The translations under genes and the position numbers were made by a program. DNA of 16,847 nucleotides, taken from Bacteroidota bacterium. Its GTDB lineage: Bacteria > Bacteroidota > Bacteroidia > Chitinophagales > Saprospiraceae. Positions within the stretch are counted from its first letter, which is position 1. Each line of letters opens with the position of its first letter. The DNA is taken from positions 1-16,847 of the forward strand of contig JAJRQS010000199.1 of NCBI GenBank assembly GCA_024280135.1. The letters are read 5' to 3'. Below are positions 1-7,640 of the stretch, piece by piece. A model generated the notes under the pieces. The model was not told the DNA's origin. It saw only the letters and a program-made list of their open reading frames with translations, and did no database searches.

Positions 1-2
1 AA

Positions 3-3000
3 CCAGAAGGAATGTACGCCAAAGGAGAAGTAATTGGTTTTGAAGTACATTCAAATGTCACCACGGATGTCACCTATAAAATTACACGGGGTAAATATAC
101 AGAAACGTTGCAAGAGGGAACACTCACGCTTCAAACAGGACAGACTAGTACTATCTCATATACTGCTACGGAACCTGGAGGACTTTTTTTAGAGGTGAGT
201 AATAATTGGACTTACGGATCAGCAGGAGCGATTGTAAGTGTTGAGGATATTTTACTTTTTGAACCAGAGCCTTCGGATTTTGATGCTTTCTGGATAGGAG
301 TAAAAAATGAATTGCAGCAAGTGCCAATGAATGCAAAAGTAGTACCTTTAGGTGGGACTGCTTATCATGATAGTTATACGGTACAATTGGGTAATATTGA
401 TAATCGAAATGTCTATGGGATCATACATGTGCCCAAAGGGGAGGGACCTTTTCCTGCAATCGTAGAGCTACCTGCCTATGGAGCCGGTCAAGTTCAGGGT
501 TCAGCAGAATTTGCAGATCGGACGAATTGTATAGTACTTTCTATTAGTATCCACAATGCGCCTGTGACCTCAATAGATCCAAATGCATACAAGCCTGATG
601 ACCCTTCCGATAAAAATTTAAACTATCATAAGCATTCTGTGACTGCAGGTATTCGGGCAATTGATTATTTAATGACAAGATCGGACTTCAATGGTCAAGA
701 CATTGGTTTGATAGGGGAGAGTCAAGGGGCAGGGCTTGCTTTGTTAGTAGCAGGAATCGATCCAAGGGTGGATGTAATGGGTATTGCTAGCCCAGCATTG
801 TCTAGTCATGCAGGACTATTACATGGACATGCGAGTGGATTTCCTTCCTATTTGAATATTCCGATACAGTCTGGAGAAGAAACTTTAATTCAGAATACTT
901 TGGAAGCAACAGCCTATTATGATGCCGCTATCGCTGCCAAACGTTTTAAGGGAAAGACTCTATTTTTAACTTCACATGATGATGAGGTTTGTATGGCGGA
1001 GACTCAATTTATGGCAGCTAATTATTTATCTGGAAAGAAGATTTATATTCATAATTTAAGTGGTGGACATAATGACCGTCCCAGATTTACAGAAGCACAA
1101 AAAGCACTTTTGAGACGCAATTTTTCTAATACAGAAAGCCCACCTTTTCCATGGGCGGATAGTTTAATTGGATTTGACGTAGATGCAGGTTCTGATAAAT
1201 TGGGCACCATAAATACGCCTATTACCCTTGCGGGAAAAATAATGAAAGAGGATGTTTTAAACCCAACTCTTCCTATAAAATGGAAATTAGTTGAAGGACC
1301 AGGCGAAGCAGTCTTTGCAAACGATTCTAAATATTCAACGACTGTTTCTTTTAGTAAGCCAGGTTATTATACGCTAGAGTTTACTGCTAAAGACCTAGAG
1401 TTTTTAGCTGTAGAAGGATTATACTTTGTTCTTTCTGACAGAGTCGTTGTTCATGTTAAGGAAGGTGAAAATACGCCGCCCAATGTCGTGCTTTCAACGG
1501 CTAGCGAGACCGTAAATGGTGAGTTTCAGGTAGTCGCAACCTTTGATGAAGACGTATCAAATTTGAATCTAGGTGACTTTCTGATAACTGGCGGAACCGC
1601 TAGTAATTTGACGGGTTCGGGGGCACTTTATGAAATCACCGTAACGCCCGAAGCATCAGTTGTGTCTATTCAGTTGCCACAGCATGTTGCTAATGATACT
1701 GAAGGATTAGGAAATATTGTTTCTAACAAGTTAGTCATAAATTATGTAGATCCTGAAAATCCATTAGTCGATTTGGAGCTTAAAGTAACTGCGGATCATA
1801 CCGTTGTTGAGAAATATGATGACGTTACTTTTTATTTTTCACTAAGTAATAATGGAACTTCCATTGCACATGGTGTACGCGTGATGGCAAAGGTACCTTT
1901 GGGTTTGGATTTTTTGCAAGCTACACCTTCTTTGGGGAAGTATGATGCAACTACTGGAAATTGGGACGTGGATAGTATCGGTGTTGGGGAGACCATTTCC
2001 TTGCAGATAGTGGCAAAAATGATTACATCGACTCCAGTAACCTTTTTTGCGCAAGTGCTAAAGGTGGACGAGGATGATGTTGATTCTACTCCTAATAATA
2101 ATGCTAATTCGATTCCTATAGAAGATGATGAAGTGGCTGTTACAGTGTTTGTCAATGAGAGTGGAGTTGAATATTGTGAACCAGATTTTAGCGCAAGCGA
2201 AGAATGGATAGGACGTTTTAAGTTTCAAACAATTGACAACACCTCTGGCAAGGATGGTTATGGGGATTATGTGGACCAATTGTCAGTGGTCACAAAAGGA
2301 ATACCTTTAGATTTTAGAATTGAACCCAAGTTCGAGGCAAATTTTTATGATGAGGTCTATACGATATGGGTCGATTTGAACCAAGATGGGGACTTCTCTA
2401 CTAACGAAAAGTTATTTGAATTGAAAGCATTAGCACCGCATCAAGTCTATTATCCCATCCTTGGTTCTATAGTTATACCTAGTAGCGCATTGGAAGGAAA
2501 AACAAGAATGCGTGTCGTGATGACAAGAGGTCAAGAAGCTGGAGATCCTTGTGCGGTTTCAAAGGAAGGCGAAGTAGAGGATTATTCACTTTTTATTAAT
2601 AATATTACTTCTGTGCCTAGTATTTTGGATTATAGCCTCAGTGCATTGCTTGATGGGGCCAAAGGTACTTGGATAGTAGATAATGTAGGCTCCGGGGCAA
2701 AATTCAGCGTGCAAAGAACGAACGGCGGACCATTTATATCTTTAGACTCCGTTGATTTTACGATGGGCAGCAGTGTTTATGATTATTGGGATGCATCCCC
2801 TTTGGAAGGCATGAATTATTATCGAATTCATTTGTTGAGCAATTCAGGTTCAAATCTATACTCCACGATCGAATCATTTTATGTAGAACCGGAGCAGGTT
2901 ATAGCTTCAGACGCTTTGCTTTTTCCAAATATTACGGTTGGTCATGTAACGCTTAACCTATCTGAATTTGAGGGCAAAGCAGCTAACTTATATTTGTTAA

Positions 3001-3158
3001 ATGGATTAGGACAAATACTATTTAGTAGGACTATTTCGGAATTACCCAAGTCTTTAATTCCTTTGAACTTTAGCTTCCTCCATGACGGTATTTATTTCTT
3101 GAATATTCAAATAAAGGAAAAAGTTGGCTTCACGGAACGTTTTATATTGAAAAAGTAA
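3..3158 (+). CDS. Secreted multidomain acetylxylan-esterase-like protein with T9SS sorting domain (5' partial)
   Basis: The reading frame is open back to the window edge (P-E-G codons precede the first ATG at nt 12), so the true start and signal peptide lie upstream. Residues are counted from that ATG. About 80-370 form an alpha/beta hydrolase of the acetyl xylan esterase (AXE1) type. The nucleophile is probably S237 in GESQGAG, the acid D324 in HDDEVC and the base H353 in SGGHND; the spacings of 87 and 29 fit the family. After this come an Ig/PKD-like stretch (about 378-485), a bacterial Ig-like domain (about 487-580), a DUF11-like repeat (about 586-715), a GEVED domain (about 731-860, ending GEVEDYSLFI) and a type A C-terminal sorting domain (about 971-1048, starting LFPN and ending RFILKK). 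Inference: a surface-attached or released enzyme that deacetylates a polysaccharide or similar ester, exported by T9SS. The substrate cannot be read from the sequence. Confidence 0.85.
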   Translation, partial: PEGMYAKGEVIGFEVHSNVTTDVTYKITRGKYTETLQEGTLTLQTGQTSTISYTATEPGGLFLEVSNNWTYGSAGAIVSVEDILLFEPEPSDFDAFWIGVKNELQQVPMNAKVVPLGGTAYHDSYTVQLGNIDNRNVYGIIHVPKGEGPFPAIVELPAYGAGQVQGSAEFADRTNCIVLSISIHNAPVTSIDPNAYKPDDPSDKNLNYHKHSVTAGIRAIDYLMTRSDFNGQDIGLIGESQGAGLALLVAGIDPRVDVMGIASPALSSHAGLLHGHASGFPSYLNIPIQSGEETLIQNTLEATAYYDAAIAAKRFKGKTLFLTSHDDEVCMAETQFMAANYLSGKKIYIHNLSGGHNDRPRFTEAQKALLRRNFSNTESPPFPWADSLIGFDVDAGSDKLGTINTPITLAGKIMKEDVLNPTLPIKWKLVEGPGEAVFANDSKYSTTVSFSKPGYYTLEFTAKDLEFLAVEGLYFVLSDRVVVHVKEGENTPPNVVLSTASETVNGEFQVVATFDEDVSNLNLGDFLITGGTASNLTGSGALYEITVTPEASVVSIQLPQHVANDTEGLGNIVSNKLVINYVDPENPLVDLELKVTADHTVVEKYDDVTFYFSLSNNGTSIAHGVRVMAKVPLGLDFLQATPSLGKYDATTGNWDVDSIGVGETISLQIVAKMITSTPVTFFAQVLKVDEDDVDSTPNNNANSIPIEDDEVAVTVFVNESGVEYCEPDFSASEEWIGRFKFQTIDNTSGKDGYGDYVDQLSVVTKGIPLDFRIEPKFEANFYDEVYTIWVDLNQDGDFSTNEKLFELKALAPHQVYYPILGSIVIPSSALEGKTRMRVVMTRGQEAGDPCAVSKEGEVEDYSLFINNITSVPSILDYSLSALLDGAKGTWIVDNVGSGAKFSVQRTNGGPFISLDSVDFTMGSSVYDYWDASPLEGMNYYRIHLLSNSGSNLYSTIESFYVEPEQVIASDALLFPNITVGHVTLNLSEFEGKAANLYLLNGLGQILFSRTISELPKSLIPLNFSFLHDGIYFLNIQIKEKVGFTERFILKK

Positions 3159-3208
3159 TTTAGGTATATTTCCTTGTTTGATGTTTGTTCGTCGAATAAT
3201 CGGCTAGT

Positions 3209-3242
3209 AGCAAAACTAAAAGCTTTCTTTTGGCGTTTTGCT
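3209..3242 (+). other. Inverted repeat before the DUF4249 gene
   Basis: AGCAAAAC (3209-3216) pairs with GTTTTGCT (3235-3242), and inside it TAAAAG (3217-3222) pairs with CTTTTG (3227-3232) counting one T-G pair, around a CTTT loop with a 2-nt bulge. No T-run follows, so it is a poor intrinsic terminator. It ends 15 nt before the DUF4249 start codon, and could lie in that gene's leader or close the upstream transcript. Confidence 0.4.
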
Positions 3243-3257
3243 TCTATAATCTATATT

Positions 3258-4175
3258 ATGCGACTATTTATACTGTTTTTCCTGAGTCTTGTTTTCTTAT
3301 CAGCATGTGAAAGAGAATTCACGCCAGCTATTGTTAATGAGCCGCCGGATCTGGTCGTGGAAGGTTATATAGAAGCTGGGGATCAAGCAGGGATACCCTT
3401 TATTTTTTTGACCAAAAGCCGTTCTTACTTTGGGGATATTGATAGTACGGCTTTTAGTGACCTGTATGTCCATGATGCGCAGGTAAAGGTCGCACACAAT
3501 GGAATAGACTACCAGATGACTGAAGTCTGTTTGCAAAGCTTAACCCCAGAGCAAAAAGTCATCGTTTCCACTTTCTTAGGCTTTGATCCTGATTCCATTA
3601 AAACGGATATCTGCGTGTATTTAGATATGTCCTTTCAGTTGAAAGGAGAAGAAGGAGGGCAATATGATTTGACGATTGAGTCTGAAGGCAAGAAACATAC
3701 TGCGACCACAACGATTCCCCGTATGGTTAAAATCGACTCCTTTTATTTTAAAGCATTGCCGCAAGATGATTTAAAAGATTTTCGCGAGTTACATGCCTAT
3801 CTAACAGATCCAGGAGATGATACGGATTTTTGGCGATATTTTACGGCTATCAACGGAGGGCAATATGAAACTAGCAATTTTTCTATTTATGATGATGGTT
3901 TTATTAGTGGAAAGACAGTGGAGTTTATTCTGAATAATGGTAGTCGTGAGAAAGAACACGATCCTACTTCTTTTGGATTATACAAATTAGGGGATACGCT
4001 TTCGCTAAAATGGACTTCGATTGATGAGGCACATTATGACTTTCGTAAAACAGCGGAGTTTAGTAAAGCGCAAGGGCCTTTTTCTTCCTATGTGCGCATC
4101 AAAGGAAATGTATCTGATGCGCTTGGGATTTGGGGAGGCTACCATGTTCAAATAATAAAAACCATCATAGAATGA
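3258..4175 (+). CDS. DUF4249 family outer-membrane-associated lipoprotein
   Basis: The protein has 305 residues. The start at 3258 gives a typical lipoprotein signal: M-R, a hydrophobic stretch and the lipobox LSAC with C17 as the lipidated residue. An upstream in-frame TTG at 3174 would bury that signal and was not used. The body (E-P-P-D-L-V-V-E-G-Y near residue 30, a beta-rich middle, and a GIWGGYHV end) matches DUF4249, a Bacteroidota family usually found next to TonB-dependent receptors; its molecular role is not established. Here it is the first gene of a unit with msrB (stop and start overlap in ATGA at 4172-4175) and a receptor gene. Inference: an accessory surface or periplasmic lipoprotein of that receptor. 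Family assignment is from recognition of the sequence pattern, without a profile search. Confidence 0.8.
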   Translation: MRLFILFFLSLVFLSACEREFTPAIVNEPPDLVVEGYIEAGDQAGIPFIFLTKSRSYFGDIDSTAFSDLYVHDAQVKVAHNGIDYQMTEVCLQSLTPEQKVIVSTFLGFDPDSIKTDICVYLDMSFQLKGEEGGQYDLTIESEGKKHTATTTIPRMVKIDSFYFKALPQDDLKDFRELHAYLTDPGDDTDFWRYFTAINGGQYETSNFSIYDDGFISGKTVEFILNNGSREKEHDPTSFGLYKLGDTLSLKWTSIDEAHYDFRKTAEFSKAQGPFSSYVRIKGNVSDALGIWGGYHVQIIKTIIE

Positions 4176-4681
4176 AATATTTGATATTTTTTGCCATATT
4201 GATTTGGGGTGCATCTTGTTCAACCGTTGGTCAAGCGAATTTTCCGAAAGGAGCGAAACCCATGCGCACAGCTTCTGGAGATACCATTGTGCCAGTGATT
4301 AAGACTGATGAAGAATGGAAAGAGATTCTCTCTCCAATAGCGTATTCTGTACTTCGAGAAAGTGCTACGGAATCTCCTTTTTCGGGTAAATGGCTAGAAA
4401 ATGATAAGCCAGGGCAGTACATCTGTGCAGCTTGTAAATTGCCCTTGTTTAAGTCCAAAACAAAATTTACGACGAGTTGTGCTTGGCCTAGTTTCTATGA
4501 TTCTATCGAAGATGCACACATCAAAGAAGTGGTTGATGATTCGCATGGTATGCACCGTGTAGAACTCAGATGTGCTAGATGTGATGGGCATCTAGGTCAC
4601 GTCTTCAATGATGGCCCCAAACCAACAGGTCTTCGTTTTTGTATTAATTCTGCTTCGTTAGATTTTGAACCAGCAGACTAA
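4172..4681 (+). CDS. msrB: Exported peptide-methionine (R)-S-oxide reductase MsrB
   Basis: The protein has 169 residues and reduces methionine-R-sulfoxide in proteins. The zinc-binding cysteines are C85/C88 (CAAC) and C134/C137 (CARC). The catalytic cysteine is C157 in RFCINSASLDF. C103 in CAWPSF sits where many MsrBs carry the resolving cysteine. The start at 4172 overlaps the DUF4249 stop by 4 nt, suggesting translational coupling; a longer frame from 4130 would add 14 residues lying inside the upstream gene and is unlikely. The N-terminus is hydrophobic and ends G-A-S-C at C16, an export signal with an imperfect lipobox (Gly at -3), so it may be a periplasmic lipoprotein or simply secreted. 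Between DUF4249 and a TonB-dependent receptor, a role in repairing oxidised envelope proteins is plausible but is an inference. Confidence 0.92.
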   Translation: MKYLIFFAILIWGASCSTVGQANFPKGAKPMRTASGDTIVPVIKTDEEWKEILSPIAYSVLRESATESPFSGKWLENDKPGQYICAACKLPLFKSKTKFTTSCAWPSFYDSIEDAHIKEVVDDSHGMHRVELRCARCDGHLGHVFNDGPKPTGLRFCINSASLDFEPAD

Positions 4682-4704
4682 ATCTTTTACCCTTAAATTT
4701 GAAT

Positions 4705-7050
4705 ATGTCAAATACTAGATTAGTATTAATAATTGTTCTTGCCTTTAGTTTTACTTTTGCGCAAGCTCAGAATACAACTTATACGCTAAGTGGTTATATA
4801 AAAGATGCTGCGACTGGAGAAAGTCTCATTGCCGCTAGTGCTTATAATAAGTTGAACCCCATTCAAGGAACAGTTTCGAATACTTATGGCTTTTATTCTA
4901 TTAGTTTGCCGGCTGATAGATACACGTTTGTTTTTTCTTATACGGGTTTTGAAAGTATAGAAATAGAAGTAGATTTAACCCAAAATCAGACGCAGAATAT
5001 TGAATTGGCAGAAGGACTAGAGTTAGCAGAAGTGGTCGTAAAGTCAGAGAAAGAAGATAAAAATGTACAAGGTACGCAGATGGGTACAGTGAAACTATCA
5101 ATGGATAAAATTAAAACCATTCCCGCCTTTATGGGCGAAGTAGATGTCCTAAAAACGTTGCAGTTATTGCCCGGCGTTTCTTCGGCATCTGAAGGTAGTT
5201 CTGGCTTTTATGTCAGGGGTGGAGGGCCCGACCAAAACTTGGTTTTGTTAGATGAAGCTGTGGTTTATAATTCGGGGCATATGATGGGTTTCTTTTCTGT
5301 GTTTAATGCAGATGCCATAAAGAATACCACCTTGATAAAAGGGAATATGCCCGCTAAATATGGAGGAAGACTCTCCTCCGTAGTGGATATTCAAATGAAA
5401 GATGGAAATAGTAAAGACTATCAAGTGACAGGAGGAATTGGGACCGTTTCTTCCCGTTTTACGGTAGAAGGGCCGATACAAAAAGATAAAAGTTCTTTTT
5501 TGATTTCGGGGCGTCGTACCTATTTATTTGATTTGCTGAAACCCGTGATAAAGAAAACTAAATTTGCGGGAACGAATTACTATTTCTATGATCTGAATAC
5601 GAAGTTTAATTATAAATTTTCAGATAAAGATAGACTGTATGCAAGTGGTTATTTTGGAAGGGATGTTTTAATTTTTAATAGTGATGCTAGAAAGTTTGGT
5701 TTAAAACTACCTTACGGAAATTCGACCGCCACACTTCGCTGGAATCACCTTTTTACAAAGAAGTTATTTATGAATACTTCCTTGATTTATAACGATTATA
5801 ATTTTTCAATAACGGGCAGCCAAGACAAATTTGAGTTTAGTGTGTACTCAGGGGTGAGAGATTATAGTGGAAAGGTAGATTTTGATTGGTTTCCGCATTA
5901 TCGACATCATGTGCAATATGGTACTAAATATACTTGGCACCGATTTAGACCGAATTTAGCTGAAATAAAAGATGAAAGTGGTGGGGAGTTTACCAATGAA
6001 CTCAAACCAAAATTTGCTCATGATGCTTCCATTTATGCCTCCGATGAAATCACCATCACCACTGGGTGGACTTTGAATCTCGGGCTACGAGGGAACTACT
6101 ATGCCCATGCAGGTCCATTTAAGGAAAAAAACAAAACCTATCAAACAGCTGAAGTGGTAAAACCTTTTTGGAGTATGGAACCAAGATTTGGAACGAAGGT
6201 CAGTCTTAACGACTGGTCTTCAATAAAGATGAGTGTCGGATATAATACACAGTATATGCACTTGGTCAGTACCTCTAATGGAACATTACCTGCTGACGTT
6301 TGGGTCACGAGCAGTAATGCAGTTCCACCCCAGAGAGCTATCCAATCGGCATTAGGTTATTTCCGTAATTTTAATGATAATATGTATGAATCTTCTATTG
6401 AGATCTATCATAAATACTTATGGGGTCAGATAGATTATCCAGAAGAATATACCGATACGCCGGCAGAAGAAGTAGAAACTCAGTTCATTTTTGGTGAGGG
6501 GAGAGCATATGGAGTAGAGTTTTTTGTGCGCAAGAACAAAGGAAAATTGACAGGTTGGGCAGGATATACCTATTCCAAAACAGAGCGTATTTTTGAAGAT
6601 GTCAAAGGTGTATTTTTTCCAACCACCTATGATAGACCTCATGACATTTCTGTCGTGGCCAATTATGAATTGAATAAGCGTTGGATGTTTGGGGGTATTT
6701 TTGTTTATGGAACTGGGAAAGCATATACGCCATTGAAAAGCGTATTTTTAAATGATAATAGTTTGTTTGTTGAATATGGATTGCGGAATAGTGCCAGACT
6801 AGATCCGTACCACAGAATTGATTTGTCCGTGACGTATAATCGTAAATCGAATACGCCAAAAAGATTCAAATCATCCTGGAACTTATCTGTCTATAATGTC
6901 TATAATCGCTTGAATCCCTTCTTTACTTACTATGACACAGAAACAGATGTCAATCAAGGTACGGCCACAACGAAGGCCGTAAAAGTCTCGATTTTTCCTA
7001 TCATTCCGGCCATTACTTGGAATTTTAAATGGAGATCCACAAAGCACTAA
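4705..7050 (+). CDS. TonB-dependent outer membrane receptor with carboxypeptidase-regulatory-like N-terminus
   Basis: The protein has 781 residues. The signal peptide (1-21) ends FAQA before Q22. A CarboxypepD_reg-like beta-sandwich follows (about 26-112: LSGYIKDAATGESL and the GFYSISLPA and FSYTGF strands), then the plug domain (about 135-232) with LKTLQLLPGVSS, the FYVRGGGPDQNLVLLD signature and PAKYGGRLSSVVDI. The rest is a beta barrel ending in an aromatic-rich strand (ITWNFKW). The ATG at 4705 was chosen; an in-frame TTG at 4699 adds only two residues. It starts 23 nt after msrB, so DUF4249, msrB and this gene are probably cotranscribed. These receptors import a ligand with TonB/ExbBD energy. 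It looks like the SusC-related group usually paired with DUF4249 rather than SusD, and no SusD is present. The ligand is unknown. Confidence 0.92.
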   Translation: MSNTRLVLIIVLAFSFTFAQAQNTTYTLSGYIKDAATGESLIAASAYNKLNPIQGTVSNTYGFYSISLPADRYTFVFSYTGFESIEIEVDLTQNQTQNIELAEGLELAEVVVKSEKEDKNVQGTQMGTVKLSMDKIKTIPAFMGEVDVLKTLQLLPGVSSASEGSSGFYVRGGGPDQNLVLLDEAVVYNSGHMMGFFSVFNADAIKNTTLIKGNMPAKYGGRLSSVVDIQMKDGNSKDYQVTGGIGTVSSRFTVEGPIQKDKSSFLISGRRTYLFDLLKPVIKKTKFAGTNYYFYDLNTKFNYKFSDKDRLYASGYFGRDVLIFNSDARKFGLKLPYGNSTATLRWNHLFTKKLFMNTSLIYNDYNFSITGSQDKFEFSVYSGVRDYSGKVDFDWFPHYRHHVQYGTKYTWHRFRPNLAEIKDESGGEFTNELKPKFAHDASIYASDEITITTGWTLNLGLRGNYYAHAGPFKEKNKTYQTAEVVKPFWSMEPRFGTKVSLNDWSSIKMSVGYNTQYMHLVSTSNGTLPADVWVTSSNAVPPQRAIQSALGYFRNFNDNMYESSIEIYHKYLWGQIDYPEEYTDTPAEEVETQFIFGEGRAYGVEFFVRKNKGKLTGWAGYTYSKTERIFEDVKGVFFPTTYDRPHDISVVANYELNKRWMFGGIFVYGTGKAYTPLKSVFLNDNSLFVEYGLRNSARLDPYHRIDLSVTYNRKSNTPKRFKSSWNLSVYNVYNRLNPFFTYYDTETDVNQGTATTKAVKVSIFPIIPAITWNFKWRSTKH

Positions 7051-7081
7051 CTGCAAAAGGTTGGTTGCATTTGCAGAACCT
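7051..7081 (+). other. Overlapping inverted repeats after the receptor gene
   Basis: Starting right after the receptor stop codon, CTGCAAA (7051-7057) can pair with TTTGCAG (7070-7076), and AGGTT (7058-7062) with AACCT (7077-7081). The two stems interleave, so they form either alternative hairpins or a pseudoknot. There is no downstream T-run, which makes a standard terminator doubtful. Confidence 0.35.
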
Positions 7082-7163
7082 AAAGCTATTTTAACAAACA
7101 ATTAATAGTAAAAGAGAACAAAAAGAGGATTAATACTGTTATAAGATTAGTGGAACGCCCAAA

Positions 7164-7531
7164 GGGGCTGACTGGTATTGACAGGAAAGTGAGTTGTTTA
7201 ATTAGCATGTCAGAGCACGTTAGTTCACTCTGTAAAAAATGGCTTTCAAACCTTACTTGGCAACTACAATGTAGCCATGGCTGCCTAATTAGTTAATTAG
7301 ACACGCCTTTAGGCCTTGCGTTTGACTCCTGATACACAACGTAACGCTTAACAAAAAAACTCAGGGTAGGAAATAGAAGGGCTTCGAGCTATTTTCCGAA
7401 ATTCAGAAGATAAGGTTAGTTTTCGCTTGTTTGTGTGCATAAAACTTTCTCGAAAATCCGAACACATCCTAAACATGTAGAAGGTTCTGTGACGCTTTGT
7501 CTGGACGAGGGTTCGACTCCCTCCAGCTCCA
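7164..7531 (+). ncRNA. ssrA: Transfer-messenger RNA (tmRNA), tag peptide GNYNVAMAA
   Basis: This is the tmRNA that, with SmpB, rescues stalled ribosomes and tags their products for proteolysis. The 5' end GGGGCTG (7164-7170) pairs with CAGCTCC (7524-7530) as a tRNA-like acceptor stem containing one G-U pair, with discriminator A at 7531. The T arm is GAGGG (7507-7511), loop TTCGACT (7512-7518) and CCCTC (7519-7523). The bases after the discriminator are CTA, so CCA must be added after transcription. The mRNA-like segment starts at resume codon GGC (7259-7261), reads G-N-Y-N-V-A-M-A-A and stops at TAA (7286-7288), with another in-frame TAG shortly after. A Gly resume codon and a short tag ending in AA fit Bacteroidota, but the tag is unlike the GETNYALAA type. 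A terminator follows. No convincing TAnnTTTG promoter was found directly upstream, so it may be processed from a longer transcript. Confidence 0.95.
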
Positions 7532-7539
7532 CTAAAACT

Positions 7540-7575
7540 AAAGCACCATCATTTTTGATGGTGCTTTTTTATTTT
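7540..7575 (+). terminator. Intrinsic terminator of the tmRNA gene
   Basis: A perfect 12-bp stem, AAAGCACCATCA (7540-7551) with TGATGGTGCTTT (7556-7567), encloses a TTTT loop and is followed by a T-rich run to about 7575. It begins 9 nt after the tmRNA discriminator base. Confidence 0.92.
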
Positions 7576-7622
7576 TACCTAGCTTTAGCAGAATGTAAAG
7601 TTTATATTTCGACTAGAAGGAC

Positions 7623-7630
7623 TATCTTTG
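7623..7630 (+). promoter_or_regulatory. Probable -7 element of the luxE-like gene promoter
   Basis: TATCTTTG matches the Bacteroidota -7 consensus TAnnTTTG exactly and is the same octamer seen in the clear promoter at 14530-14537. No good TTG -33 element is seen 17-23 nt upstream. Transcription would start near 7636-7638, within an A9 tract, only a few nucleotides before the proposed start codon at 7641. Confidence 0.6.
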
Positions 7631-7640
7631 CAAAAAAAAA

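Noticed and set aside
1832-2279. Minus-strand open frames inside the esterase gene
   Set aside because: They are antisense to the DUF11-like and GEVED-preceding part of a well-supported gene and show no recognisable domain.
3174-3257. N-terminal extension of the DUF4249 protein from a TTG
   Set aside because: It would place 28 residues before a canonical lipoprotein signal; the ATG at 3258 gives the signal directly.
7500-7640. tmRNA 3' end as an integration site for a mobile element
   Set aside because: ssrA is a common attachment site, but no integrase, duplicated tmRNA end or foreign-looking block follows; a terminator and an ordinary gene come next.
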